The position numbers were made by a program, and so were the translations under genes. This document shows positions 1 to 9,563 of a stretch of DNA of 60,813 bases, piece after piece; within the stretch, counting starts at the first letter, position 1; every line of letters begins with the position of its first letter. A model generated the notes under the pieces. That model did no database searches and had not been told where the DNA came from. It was given only the letters and a program-made list of their open reading frames with translations. The stretch comes from a bacterium. Lineage in GTDB: Bacteria > Bacillota > Clostridia > Lachnospirales > Lachnospiraceae. The stretch is taken from the NCBI GenBank assembly GCA_030535455.1, contig JAUNJY010000025.1, positions 1-60,813 of the forward strand. Direction: 5' to 3'.

Positions 1-422
1 CAATCTGGACATTCTCTTTGTGGTGGACAATCTGGGCATTCTCTCTGTGCTGGGCACTCCCTTTGTGGTGGACAATCTGGGCATTCTCTCTGCTCTGGGC
101 AACTTGGGCACTCTGGGCAAGTATAATCTGCGTAGTAATCGTTCTTCTTGCTTGCAACGCCTGCATTGTTGCTCATTTGCCTACGTCCTGCTGTATTATT
201 TGTTCTGTTTGTATTTGTGTTCTGTACAGGAATACAAACTCTTTGACCAACTTGCATATTATATACATTAACATTTGGATTTGCATTCATTAATGCTGAC
301 AATGGAACATTATATCTCCTGCTGAGTTTATATAATGTATCCCCTTTCTTAATCGTATATAGCATGCCATTACAACTCATTGTTGTAGATTGGCCTTGGT
401 TATCATAATTATTAAACTCCAT
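1..422 (-). CDS. LysM-domain protein with Cys-Pro repeat tail, 3' end outside window
   Basis: The frame opens at an ATG at 422 behind a GGAGGT ribosome binding site and stays open to the window edge, so about 140 residues are visible and the C terminus is missing. Residues 20-65 form a LysM module (start GMLYTIKKGDTLYKLSRRYN, then NANPNVNVYNMQVGQRVCIP), which in this family binds peptidoglycan or related N-acetylglucosamine polymers. After an Asn/Thr-rich linker the protein turns into short tandem repeats of the type CPDCPPQRE, with Cys-Pro every 3-9 residues. No signal peptide is visible. The LysM plus Cys-rich pattern is reminiscent of spore coat or exosporium proteins, but that is inference. 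Plus-strand frames across this stretch are shadows of the repeats. Confidence 0.85.
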   Translation of the reverse strand, partial: MEFNNYDNQGQSTTMSCNGMLYTIKKGDTLYKLSRRYNVPLSALMNANPNVNVYNMQVGQRVCIPVQNTNTNRTNNTAGRRQMSNNAGVASKKNDYYADYTCPECPSCPEQRECPDCPPQRECPAQRECPDCPPQRECPD

Positions 423-545
423 AACTTACCTCCAGCTATTTGTATAACCCCTTTAGGTGCTTATACAATGTAATCATTTCGGTAATTTCTTACCTCAAAA
501 CCATTATATTCAGCTTGTAAATATTAGTGATAACTCAGGCACGAC

Positions 546-592
546 AAAAAGGAATAGCCGCCTTGAACCAGTTGTTCAAAGCTTCTATTCCT
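546..592 (-). terminator. Intrinsic terminator of the galactoside operon
   Basis: On the minus strand the arms AGGAATAG and CTATTCCT enclose a further GAAC/GTTC stem and are followed directly by TTTTT. The site lies 35 nt after the stop codon of the alpha-galactosidase gene. Confidence 0.8.
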
Positions 593-626
593 AGTATTTT
601 AAGGGACTGTACTTACGCAACCCTTA

Positions 627-2981
627 CTATTTCTTATTCATAAAATAAATTCTGGAGCTGTAATCTTGGAAAAACCTTACCTGATCACTGTATCCAGTTG
701 CCGCAAATCCTTGTTTCAAACGGATTCCAGCGTTATTTAAGAGGCTTCCTTTTACCGTATAACATTCCTGCTCTCCATCCATTTTAATAAACTTGGCAAG
801 CATATTATGTCCAAGGGAGTCCTTTTTGATATGGATTGGAGCAACAGTGTTTACCAGATCTCCAAATTCCTTGATGTTATACTTTAATGTACGGTTTGTA
901 AACACATACGTATACTCTGGGTCAAGCCCCTTTGCTTTAAATCGGGCATAGCTATAGTTTGGTGTAACACGGTTTTGCATATAAAGTCCTACTGCTGTTT
1001 CCTTATCTTCAGATACAGTAATCCATTGGTATACTCCGTTACGGTAATCTGTATCATCTCCATTTGCAATACGATAATAATCTCCAAACTGTAATACGCC
1101 TCGATACTCTTTATACAAGGCTACTTGGGCTTTGATTGCATCCAGTTCTTCTTTTGTTGCTTCTAACAGATTGCACTCATAACCTAATACGCCAAATGCC
1201 GCCACATTAAATCTGGTTTCCAATGGAACCGTTCTTAAAGTCTGATGGTTTGGACATCCTGATACATGGGCAGTTACAACGCTCATTGGATAACCATAGC
1301 TATATCCGGTCTGAATTGTTGCACGCTCATATCCGTCAGTATCATCACTTGCCCAGATCTGTGGGAAGTAACAAAGCATGCCAAGGTCAAAACGATTTCC
1401 ACCGGACGCACATCCTTCAAAGAGAATATGAGGGAATTTTGACATTAATGCCTCTAATACTTTATATAGTCCCATATTATATCGGTAACCAAATTCTCCC
1501 TGTCTGTGAGCAGAAAGTGTGTCCGAATACAGGTCTGTAAAAATTCGGTTCATATCCCATTTCACATAAGAAATGTTAGCACTTTCAAAGATACGGCTCA
1601 TGACTTTGATTACATAATTACAAACGTCATCTTTGGTCAGATCAAGGAACATCTGATTACGCCCCTCGCTATGGGACTGGCCTTCAATTCTGACTGCCCA
1701 GTCTGGGTGAAGTCGGAATAAGTCACTATCTGCGCAAATCATTTCTGGTTCAACCCAAATACCAAAGTCCAGTCCTAGTCCATTGATTTTGTCTGCAATT
1801 CCTTTTAGTCCACCAGGAAGTTTCTTCTCATTTACAAACCAGTCACCTAAGGAAGACGTATCATCATTACGATTTCCAAACCAGCCATCGTCCATTACAA
1901 ATAGTTCGATGCCTGCATCTTTTGCAGCCTTTGCCATTTTCACAAGCTTTGACTCATTAATCTTAAAGTAAGCAGCTTCCCAGCTATTTAATAGGATTGG
2001 GCGCTCCTTCTTCTTCCATTCTCCGCGGACAATATGCTCTTTTACGAAATGATGCATATTCTGGCTCATGCCATTCATTCCTAGGCTGGAATAAGTCATA
2101 ACCGCTTCCGGTGCTTGAAATACAGCTTCCGGCTGAAGTTCATAAGTAAATCCTTCCGGATTAATTCCACTTACCAGGCGTACTTGGCCAAGTTCTGATA
2201 CTTCAGCTGCCTCATAGTGATTTCCACTGTAAATTAAGTTCATGCCGTAGCAAGAACCAAAATCCTCTGTCGTACCAAGTTCAGACAGCATGACGAATGG
2301 ATTATTACGATTGCTGGATACCCCTGCTCTTGAGGCATTTACTACTTTTCCTTGATGAAGTTCATGATTATAACGTTTCATCTCTCTTCCCCAGGAACCA
2401 CAGAAGTTGGTAAAGACATACTCATTTGTCTCAAAGTCCAGCTGAGCACTTAACAATCTGCTCACTGTAATTACTTCATTACCTTCATTGATCAGTCTGG
2501 CACTTCTTGTAATTACATTGGTCTGATAGAATACGCCATAACATAGTTCTAAGCGAACATGATGGTTTCGGTCCTTTAGAGAAATCACCAGTTCTTCTGT
2601 TTCACCGGATTCATCATAGGAAGAAGGAAGGACAGTTAATGCTTCCTTCTTTCGAACTTCTGCCTTTTCAAATAGAAAATCAGTCGTTCTGGATCCATTT
2701 GCAAATATCAGTTCAACAAAAGGTTCTCTGATGTCCCCTTTTCCTAAGCCTGAAGCTTCTAAACATAATTGGGACAAACTATACTGCTTATCCTCTTGTT
2801 CATAGGCAATCAAATTACCCATAATAAAGCAATCTTTCGATTGTAATGCCATTGCATCACCTTCGATGGCGATCTTTTCACCATAGTAAAGATGCTCTAA
2901 ATGATTTTTCTCATTTACTCGAAATACATAAGATGTGCTCTCTGTCTGTAAATGAAAGAGATTATTATTATTCTGAATCAT
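627..2981 (-). CDS. Alpha-galactosidase, GH36 family
   Basis: Predicted cytoplasmic enzyme of 784 residues that releases terminal alpha-galactose from melibiose or raffinose-type sugars. GH36 landmarks are clear: FVMDDGWFGNRNDD (about 362-375), the nucleophile aspartate in YVKWDMNR (about D476), FEGCASGGNRFD (about 520-532), and the acid/base region WASDDTDGYER (about D546). Length fits the 700-750 residue family core. The reading frame extends 21 nt further upstream only to a TTG. The ATG at 2981 has an AGAAGGG site before it and is preferred; it overlaps the end of the symporter gene by 14 nt, so translation is probably coupled. It is the last gene of the tetR-GH2-symporter-GH36 operon and no signal peptide is present, which fits import of intact oligosaccharide. 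Confidence 0.93.
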   Translation of the reverse strand: MIQNNNNLFHLQTESTSYVFRVNEKNHLEHLYYGEKIAIEGDAMALQSKDCFIMGNLIAYEQEDKQYSLSQLCLEASGLGKGDIREPFVELIFANGSRTTDFLFEKAEVRKKEALTVLPSSYDESGETEELVISLKDRNHHVRLELCYGVFYQTNVITRSARLINEGNEVITVSRLLSAQLDFETNEYVFTNFCGSWGREMKRYNHELHQGKVVNASRAGVSSNRNNPFVMLSELGTTEDFGSCYGMNLIYSGNHYEAAEVSELGQVRLVSGINPEGFTYELQPEAVFQAPEAVMTYSSLGMNGMSQNMHHFVKEHIVRGEWKKKERPILLNSWEAAYFKINESKLVKMAKAAKDAGIELFVMDDGWFGNRNDDTSSLGDWFVNEKKLPGGLKGIADKINGLGLDFGIWVEPEMICADSDLFRLHPDWAVRIEGQSHSEGRNQMFLDLTKDDVCNYVIKVMSRIFESANISYVKWDMNRIFTDLYSDTLSAHRQGEFGYRYNMGLYKVLEALMSKFPHILFEGCASGGNRFDLGMLCYFPQIWASDDTDGYERATIQTGYSYGYPMSVVTAHVSGCPNHQTLRTVPLETRFNVAAFGVLGYECNLLEATKEELDAIKAQVALYKEYRGVLQFGDYYRIANGDDTDYRNGVYQWITVSEDKETAVGLYMQNRVTPNYSYARFKAKGLDPEYTYVFTNRTLKYNIKEFGDLVNTVAPIHIKKDSLGHNMLAKFIKMDGEQECYTVKGSLLNNAGIRLKQGFAATGYSDQVRFFQDYSSRIYFMNKK

Positions 2982-4329
2982 TGGCAGCCCTTCTTTCTGC
3001 AAGGTCCTTTGTGATAACTTCTAATTTATTCTGATCTAACTTATATTTTTTAATAAAGTACATAATTGATACGACTAATCCAATCATTGGAATAATACAC
3101 ATGATAAAACGTAATCCAAAGATTGTCTGTGCACTTTGTTCAATCACATCTTCATTTAAGCCGATAACGTCAATGCCCACACCTGCGATCAATACGCTGA
3201 CAGCACTTGCAAGTTTAACGACAAATGTCTGTAATGAGAAGATTACACTGTCATTACGTTGTCCATCTTTCCATTCGCCATAATCTACTGTATCTGCAAG
3301 GAAGATTGTTGTGAGTACTGTTGCAAGGCCAAAACCAAAGAAGATGATCATCGCAGCGATGCAAAGTAATACCATGTTCTTGCAATTAATCGTTCCAAGG
3401 ATGAATAAGCTTGTGTATCCTACTAAGGTAACGCCGATGGCACCTACTAAGATATTCTTACTTTCAAATTTCTTACGTAATGCTGGGAGGAACATCATTG
3501 CAATAATCTGTGTTGCACCACCTACAACGCCGAATACACTGTAAAGCGCCTTATTTCCAATATCATATTTAAAGAAATAGATGGCTAACTGTTGTGTAAT
3601 GTAAAGAGAAGCATTAAACATAATGATACTGATTACAATTACTAGGGCTTGGTCATTGCGGATCAAGGAGGTAAACATTTCCTTTACAGTAACAACTTTC
3701 TTTTTCTCAACTCTATGCTCTTTTACATTGGTAACACAGATGACAATTGCAGCGATAAAGAAGATTGCAACAGCGATTGAAAAATATTTAAATCCAAGCA
3801 ATTCATTTTTTCCACCAAGAAGACTTACTGCCTTTAATGTAAGCGCGGTAGCAATTGCAGCACCAACACCTGCACAGCTTCTTGCAATTACACTGATGTT
3901 TTCACGATCTGTTCCTGCCTCTGTGATTGCCGGTATCATAGACCAATATGGGATATCCATTATGGTATACGTAACCCCCCATGCAATATATGCAACCGAT
4001 ACATAAGCTAGTAATCCAACCCCTTCTAAATGAGAAGGGACACTAAACATGACTACTAAAATCACTGCATTTAGAATGGTTCCAATCAATAACCAAGGTC
4101 GAAACTTACCAAATCTACTATTTGTTTTTTCAACAACAACGCCCATAAACGGATCATTTAGTGCATCAAATACTCTGGCAACCATAAATAGGACACCTAC
4201 AAATGTTCCACTAATCTTTAATACCTCTGTACAATAATACATAAAAAAGCTTGCAACTAAGATATAAACTAAATCCTTACCAACGGCACCCATACCATAG
4301 GATGCCTTTTCTCTCGTTGTTAATTTCAT
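2968..4329 (-). CDS. GPH-family sugar:cation symporter (MelB-like)
   Basis: Polytopic membrane protein of 453 residues with about 12 hydrophobic segments. The N terminus (YGMGAVGKDLVYILVASFF) and the segment DALNDPFMGVVVEKTNSRFG followed by KFRPW are the diagnostic signature of glycoside-pentoside-hexuronide transporters, which couple sugar uptake to Na+ or H+. The GGAGGAG ribosome binding site is well placed before the ATG. It lies 49 nt after the GH2 gene and overlaps the GH36 gene, so the substrate is very probably a galactoside. The exact sugar and coupling ion cannot be read from the sequence. Confidence 0.92.
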   Translation of the reverse strand: MKLTTREKASYGMGAVGKDLVYILVASFFMYYCTEVLKISGTFVGVLFMVARVFDALNDPFMGVVVEKTNSRFGKFRPWLLIGTILNAVILVVMFSVPSHLEGVGLLAYVSVAYIAWGVTYTIMDIPYWSMIPAITEAGTDRENISVIARSCAGVGAAIATALTLKAVSLLGGKNELLGFKYFSIAVAIFFIAAIVICVTNVKEHRVEKKKVVTVKEMFTSLIRNDQALVIVISIIMFNASLYITQQLAIYFFKYDIGNKALYSVFGVVGGATQIIAMMFLPALRKKFESKNILVGAIGVTLVGYTSLFILGTINCKNMVLLCIAAMIIFFGFGLATVLTTIFLADTVDYGEWKDGQRNDSVIFSLQTFVVKLASAVSVLIAGVGIDVIGLNEDVIEQSAQTIFGLRFIMCIIPMIGLVVSIMYFIKKYKLDQNKLEVITKDLAERRAANDSE

Positions 4330-4378
4330 GCGATCTCCTCCATTAAAAGAAAACTTATTTTTTCTTAATTTGTAAGCA

Positions 4379-6787
4379 TTATCTTAATTCGTTTGCACCG
4401 CTAATTGTAAATGGAACCCTTACTTCGTCTAAGTTAGCTGTCTTAATTGTTAAGAAGCCAAGTCCATTTGTTTTCTTTGTCTTAACGTATGCACCACCCA
4501 TACCGCCTTTAAGTGATATCACATTTGGTCCAATTAACTCAAGTTCTCCCTCTACCTGGAAGGATACTGGTTCCTGGAAATATGGTAATAAGTTTTCATG
4601 CTCATCTCTGACTTCAATACGAATGCTTGCAACATCATACGTAGACTCTTCTACTAAGTCGGTATGGTCTACTGTCACATGAAGATGTGCTTTTGTCATC
4701 GGTTGTTTTTCTACGACCTTAACGACTTTTCCATTCTTAATTGCTTCAAAACGATAAGTTGTAACAGTACTTCCCCAATTTCCAATATATTTTCCATATA
4801 AGTCTACAGCATCCTGCATCTTCATGCCATAGACTGTCATAAGTTTTACTGCTGTTAACATGGTCTTAAGTGGAAGACCACTTTGTCCTGTTTTTGCAAC
4901 CTGCATCAGTAATTTTTTCACATTATCAGATTTCTTAACAGAAAATCCCTCATTTTCAACTAATTGATTTCCAATATAGTCATCCAATAAGATTGGCCCA
5001 TGTGCCATGTGCTTAAATGGTGAGTCTTCTTTTCTAAACTCTTTAATGAACACCCCATTTTTGTATGCTCTTACCTTATCTGCATTGGTAAAGAAGTATA
5101 CCTCGCCCATACTGCTGGCTGGGTGCTCACCGATATCCATTGCACTGCTGACATATAACACGTCTCGTTCTTCCTGCTGACTCTCATAAACATAGGATGC
5201 CATCTTAGGATTACGGAACATATCCAGTACGCCATGGTAGCAAATGCGATCACCACTACCAAAGTCTTTATGCGTATTATAGTCAAACATGCACCATCCA
5301 AATCCACCACTGATGCTGTCATCTGCACGAAGTCCATCGACTACTCTTGCATGACGAAGGGCATGTTCTAAACGATGCTCCTCACAGTCAAAGGCTTTTG
5401 TTGGATACATGTGTCCATTATACTCTGTTACTAAGTAAGGCTTATTCATATCAGAAGTTACCTTTTTCTTCTTATCAACGCCATTGTTCTTTCCATTGTG
5501 TAAGAAATCATTGTAGGTATATACATCTTCTAACAGATTACTCTTCTTAATATAACGAACACCGCCGGTCTGTCTTGTTGGATCAAGCTCATGTGCAACC
5601 GCATTGGTTCTTGTATAGAATGCGTCATCATCCATGGACTCATTGATACGGACACCCCAGATAATGATGGACGTATGGTTGCGGTATTGCATTACCATTT
5701 CGCGTACATTATTTACTGCTTCTTCTTTCCATTCCTCATCCCCAATATGCTGCCATCCTGGAAGTTCTGTAAATACAAGTAGTCCAAGTTCGTCACAAGC
5801 ATCTAAGAAATAATGGGATTGTGGGTAGTGGGATGTACGCACTGCATTTAATCCAAGCTCTTCTTTTAAAATCTTTGCATCATGTACTTGTGCGTTTTTC
5901 GGCATTGCATAGCCCACATAAGGATAACTCTGATGACGGTTAAGTCCTTGGATCTTCACTTTTCTGTTATTAAGATAAAATCCGTCAAGTCTGAATTCGC
6001 ATTCCCTAAAGCCAAAGCGGACCCACTTTACATCTACCAGCTTTTCCTCAATAAATAATTCAAGCTTTGTATAATAAAGATTTGGATTTTTTGTATCCCA
6101 TAAAGCAACATCAATTGCAGCTGTCTTGATTTCTACTGCTTTTCCATTCACTGCAATGGTTGATTTTGAAACTTCTCTTGTTTGATCTTTTGAATAGATT
6201 GTCTGTACAAGTGTTCCATTTTTCAGTTCTTTATTTAATGTTACCTTTGCACTAACTTGTTTTTCTTTTTCTAATACTTGTTCTGTTGTAACAAAGGCAT
6301 CTTCCATATAATATTCTTCTTTAATTTCAAGATACACTTCACGGTACATGCCGCCGTATGTCATATAGTCAATTACATTACCAAATGGAGGAATGTTTAA
6401 TGTCTCATTGCTGTCTAGTTTTACAACGATTTGATTTTCTTTCTCTAATACAAGATAAGGAGCAATGTCCACTGTAAATGCTGTGTAACCGGATTTATGG
6501 GTTGCAACCAATGTTCCATTCACATAAACCTCAGCTAAATGTGCTGCACCTTCAAAGGTAATCAGTACATGCTTTCCTCTCCACTCTTTTTTCCCAAACA
6601 ATACTCTTTTGTATCCACAGACCATCTGGTATGCATGTTCGTCAAAATAGTGGTATGGTGTCTCCACATTGGTATGAGGCAAACGAACTTCCTCAAGTGA
6701 CTCATCCTTATAATCCTCATTTAACAGATCTTTTGTGAATTCTTTGGTAAACATCCACTCTTCATTTAAATAAATTCTTTCAATCAT
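4379..6787 (-). CDS. Beta-galactosidase-type glycoside hydrolase, GH2
   Basis: Enzyme of 802 residues with the GH2 order: N-terminal jelly-roll sugar-binding domain (about 5-160), immunoglobulin-like domain (about 165-265), then a TIM barrel. The acid/base glutamate is in IIIWGVRINES (about E383) and the nucleophile in YLVTEYNGHMYP (about E455). The C-terminal region (about 560-802) holds additional beta domains. There is no signal peptide, so it should act in the cytosol on imported sugar. The start codon overlaps the tetR stop codon as ATGA. Operon context with GH36 and a GPH symporter supports beta-galactosidase; beta-glucuronidase or another GH2 activity is not strictly excluded. Confidence 0.9.
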   Translation of the reverse strand: MIERIYLNEEWMFTKEFTKDLLNEDYKDESLEEVRLPHTNVETPYHYFDEHAYQMVCGYKRVLFGKKEWRGKHVLITFEGAAHLAEVYVNGTLVATHKSGYTAFTVDIAPYLVLEKENQIVVKLDSNETLNIPPFGNVIDYMTYGGMYREVYLEIKEEYYMEDAFVTTEQVLEKEKQVSAKVTLNKELKNGTLVQTIYSKDQTREVSKSTIAVNGKAVEIKTAAIDVALWDTKNPNLYYTKLELFIEEKLVDVKWVRFGFRECEFRLDGFYLNNRKVKIQGLNRHQSYPYVGYAMPKNAQVHDAKILKEELGLNAVRTSHYPQSHYFLDACDELGLLVFTELPGWQHIGDEEWKEEAVNNVREMVMQYRNHTSIIIWGVRINESMDDDAFYTRTNAVAHELDPTRQTGGVRYIKKSNLLEDVYTYNDFLHNGKNNGVDKKKKVTSDMNKPYLVTEYNGHMYPTKAFDCEEHRLEHALRHARVVDGLRADDSISGGFGWCMFDYNTHKDFGSGDRICYHGVLDMFRNPKMASYVYESQQEERDVLYVSSAMDIGEHPASSMGEVYFFTNADKVRAYKNGVFIKEFRKEDSPFKHMAHGPILLDDYIGNQLVENEGFSVKKSDNVKKLLMQVAKTGQSGLPLKTMLTAVKLMTVYGMKMQDAVDLYGKYIGNWGSTVTTYRFEAIKNGKVVKVVEKQPMTKAHLHVTVDHTDLVEESTYDVASIRIEVRDEHENLLPYFQEPVSFQVEGELELIGPNVISLKGGMGGAYVKTKKTNGLGFLTIKTANLDEVRVPFTISGANELR

Positions 6788-7356
6788 ACTTTACTCTCCT
6801 TGCTGCTTATACCGTCTATTACAATATCAATCATTTCGCCTAACGATTCCTGATAAGTTATATTCTGCTCGATCAACATAGAATTTCCAATAAAATGCTC
6901 AATGGAAGATTCCACAATTGCCTTTACTACCACGAAATGCAGATTTCTTACTTTGCCTTCTGACCTGGCCTGATTGTAAAGTTCTTCAATTGGCTCCCAT
7001 CCATTTTCCAGCTTCTGTTCAATCACTTTATAAATACCGGGATACTTCTCCCTTAATAGATAGATCTGACGCCAATCTAATCCCTGAAGTTTTTCAGGCA
7101 ATGCAATCATGACTTGCTTTAACTTAGTCAGTGCATCTAAGTCATCGTCCATCAATAGCTGATCTTTATACTGTTTGATTTCATCAAAACAATAATCTAC
7201 CATCTCTAAAAATAATGTTTCTTTATCTTTGAACACTGTATACAGTGTCTTTTTACTAATTCCGAGCCGTTTTGCAATATCATCCATTGTAAACTTCATG
7301 CCTTTCTCATTGAACTCTTCAATGGTTGCATCTAGTATTCTCTGGCTTAATTCCAT
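6784..7356 (-). CDS. TetR/AcrR-family regulator of the galactoside operon
   Basis: Protein of 190 residues, the usual length for TetR regulators. The N-terminal helix-turn-helix spans about residues 8-50 (MDDIAKRLGISKKTLYTVFK), and the remainder is a helical ligand-binding and dimerisation domain. It is the first gene of the operon and overlaps the GH2 start by 4 nt, so it probably regulates its own operon. Inverted GGAAACT/AGTTTCC motifs just downstream of the predicted promoter are candidate operators. TetR proteins are usually repressors released by a small ligand; the ligand here could be a galactoside, but this is inference. Confidence 0.9.
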   Translation of the reverse strand: MELSQRILDATIEEFNEKGMKFTMDDIAKRLGISKKTLYTVFKDKETLFLEMVDYCFDEIKQYKDQLLMDDDLDALTKLKQVMIALPEKLQGLDWRQIYLLREKYPGIYKVIEQKLENGWEPIEELYNQARSEGKVRNLHFVVVKAIVESSIEHFIGNSMLIEQNITYQESLGEMIDIVIDGISSKESKV

Positions 7357-7386
7357 AATTGCCTCCTACAACAATAGTTATGTAAA

Positions 7387-7422
7387 GGAAACTCGAAAAC
7401 TCATTTTAGTTTCCTGGTTTCC
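7387..7422. promoter_or_regulatory. Candidate TetR operator repeats
   Basis: GGAAACT (7387-7393) and AGTTTCC (7408-7414) form an inverted repeat, with an inner GAAAACT/AGTTTC pair and one more GGTTTCC at 7416-7422. The repeats lie between the predicted -10 box and the tetR start, where a bound repressor would block transcription. Confidence 0.5.
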
Positions 7423-7425
7423 TAT

Positions 7426-7454
7426 AGTTTATCATACCAAGATTTGTATTTCAA
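7426..7454 (-). promoter_or_regulatory. Sigma-A type promoter of the tetR-galactoside operon
   Basis: On the minus strand TTGAAA is followed after 17 nt by TAAACT with an upstream TG dinucleotide (extended -10). It is about 70 nt upstream of the tetR start. Confidence 0.5.
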
Positions 7455-7491
7455 CATAAAATTACATTTTTATATTGCATATCTACCAAAA

Positions 7492-7537
7492 AAGGTGTTG
7501 TGAAAAATGCTATTTATCACATTTTTCACAACACCTT
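7492..7537. terminator. Bidirectional intrinsic terminator
   Basis: A perfect 18-bp inverted repeat (AAGGTGTTGTGAAAAATG with its complement) has A/T runs on both sides. On the minus strand it ends the DUF2207 transcript; TTTTTT follows the hairpin in that direction. Confidence 0.85.
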
Positions 7538-7591
7538 GATTTTTTTCACCTATATTTAGTTGTAAGCATCTCTTAAATCAGCTTAACTTGG

Positions 7592-9550
7592 TTACCAGCT
7601 TCCGCCGCCTCCGCCGCCAAAGCCTCCTCCTGAAAAACCACCTGAACTGCCACCGCCAAATCCACCGGCACCTGTCTGTGAACTGGTATCAATGCTGGTA
7701 AAGGTCGTTGTTGCAGTCCTCATTCGGTCATTCAGTAGTAAAAAGACTAACATCATATCAAAGTTATGATATGCTGTGTGCCCTGTCCTTGCATCATAAA
7801 TCCAATCTGGACGTTCCATCTCTATGCCATTTAGACTATTGAGCCAGGCATCACTTAACCCAAACACATACGCATAAGGCAGGACATCATAAAACAAATC
7901 CGGATTTGCTTCGATGATTTGTTTTCTCTCCGTCAGCTTCTGACCCTCAATATATTCACGAAATCCAATTAACTCATTCATACTCATGGCTGTCTTCTTT
8001 GTACGTTTTCTCAGGAACACAATACATGCTGTTTCGATCAAGGTAACTGCTGCCATAATAAGAAACGGAAGCCTAAAATCCATCACCTGATGTTTTGCTG
8101 CATCGTTTATAAACAAGATACCATAACTGATAAATCCAAATAAGACAGCGAATACTCCCAGCCTTACCAGGGTCAGACTTTTCTCTCGCTCCATGGCGTA
8201 CCATTTATCTGCGGCATAGCATAATAAAATAAGTCCGGTAACATAATAAATGACCATGCCGATCGTTGTAGCAATTAAGAAACCGCTCATGGTGCTTGTA
8301 ACTGCGGTACTGACTGCATAAATTATTACTCCAGCAATTGCAAGCACCGCACCTATAATTCGAAATGCTATGGAACTATGGGTATATACGCCACCCCATT
8401 CTCCTTTTTTCACATAGTCCTTTAATTGTACTTTCGCCTTTTCCATTTTCTCTGCAAACTTATACTGCAGGGAAGATACTTCAACCTCTTCTCCTATTGC
8501 TGCTTTATCAAATATGCCGTCAAATATTGTCTTGCAGTACTCGGGTAAATATTGATCCAGTTCTCTGACCTTGATAAAGGAAGTCGTTTTGTCCTCAATC
8601 TTAATGTTCAGATATCCTTTGGATGCCAGGTACAACACTAAGGACATGATATCCTTTGTATCAATATCTCCATCTACCAGATATCCGGCCAATGCACTGT
8701 CAATTCCGTCTGGTGCCCGGTAAAGCGTGACAGGCTTTATCTTCTTATCTATTCCAAAGCCAAAGAACAGCACGATAATTACAACTCCAAAGGCAATGCT
8801 TAAAATCATGACTAGCTGCTTTAAGCCGGCTGTCGTTTTAGTATTCACGAAATACCCTTCCGGCATTGTGGCAAAAAAGCTTATTCCCTCAAATGCTTTA
8901 AGAGGCTCTTTTAACGTTCCTGATAAAACATTTCCTTCCCAGCTTAACTCTAAGATATTGCTGGCATCCTTGGTTTCGCCATATGCGCCATAATACAATT
9001 GTAACTGGGAGTGGTCAAATGACTTTGGAAAAGTTATCTGAAAGCTGCTTCCTTCTGGTATCTCAGTTTTCCATCCAGTTGGAAACAAGTTATACATTGC
9101 GGTATTAAACTGTTCGTCTAACTTAGGTGTGTACTGATAGGAAAAGTTATAATCAAATCCTGTCTTTGTCGTATCCTCATCACCAAACTGATAGATTACA
9201 TTGCCATTCTCTTTGTCTGTTTCATAAGGTTCATTGGAATGAAGCATCTTTATGGATGCATAGACTGGCTTATGATCATTTGTATATCCGCGATAGGGAA
9301 TATAACGATAAATTCCATGGCGTTGTTCATTAAATGATACGCTGATTTTTTCCGTTACAAGATAGGTATTGTCCATTCCCACTTCAATCTCTGTCCGATA
9401 ATTTCTCGTGGTCATGGCAGAATCCTTTTCTAACTCTTCTTTTTTTTCTGCTTGTTTGACGAATAGTCCTCCTAGTACGATTGCACATGATATGAGGACG
9501 AATACTGCCAACGTAATATAATAGCCTTTATAACTTTTCTTTTTTTCCAA
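7592..9550 (-). CDS. DUF2207-family predicted membrane protein
   Basis: About 652 residues with the usual DUF2207 layout: an N-terminal membrane anchor (YYITLAVFVLISCAIVLGGL), an extracytoplasmic beta-rich domain containing HGIYRYIPYRGY, a central membrane segment near residue 250, a cytoplasmic part with further membrane segments (about 400-510), and a glycine-rich tail ending GGGGGGSW. The biochemical role of the family is unknown. The frame can be extended to a GTG at 9592 inside the upstream gene, but a TTG at 9550 has an AAAGGAGA site 8 nt before it and is preferred. It is probably co-transcribed with the MBL hydrolase gene, 13 nt upstream. Confidence 0.85.
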   Translation of the reverse strand: MEKKKSYKGYYITLAVFVLISCAIVLGGLFVKQAEKKEELEKDSAMTTRNYRTEIEVGMDNTYLVTEKISVSFNEQRHGIYRYIPYRGYTNDHKPVYASIKMLHSNEPYETDKENGNVIYQFGDEDTTKTGFDYNFSYQYTPKLDEQFNTAMYNLFPTGWKTEIPEGSSFQITFPKSFDHSQLQLYYGAYGETKDASNILELSWEGNVLSGTLKEPLKAFEGISFFATMPEGYFVNTKTTAGLKQLVMILSIAFGVVIIVLFFGFGIDKKIKPVTLYRAPDGIDSALAGYLVDGDIDTKDIMSLVLYLASKGYLNIKIEDKTTSFIKVRELDQYLPEYCKTIFDGIFDKAAIGEEVEVSSLQYKFAEKMEKAKVQLKDYVKKGEWGGVYTHSSIAFRIIGAVLAIAGVIIYAVSTAVTSTMSGFLIATTIGMVIYYVTGLILLCYAADKWYAMEREKSLTLVRLGVFAVLFGFISYGILFINDAAKHQVMDFRLPFLIMAAVTLIETACIVFLRKRTKKTAMSMNELIGFREYIEGQKLTERKQIIEANPDLFYDVLPYAYVFGLSDAWLNSLNGIEMERPDWIYDARTGHTAYHNFDMMLVFLLLNDRMRTATTTFTSIDTSSQTGAGGFGGGSSGGFSGGGFGGGGGGSW

Positions 9551-9563
9551 ACAAAACTCTCCT

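Noticed and set aside
18-293. Plus-strand frames of 91 and 83 residues at the left edge
   Set aside because: They are antisense to the LysM/Cys-Pro gene; the minus frame has a good ribosome binding site and a clear LysM domain.
5071-5337. Minus-strand 88-codon frame in the GH2 gene
   Set aside because: It is an alternative frame within a well-supported 802-residue coding region.
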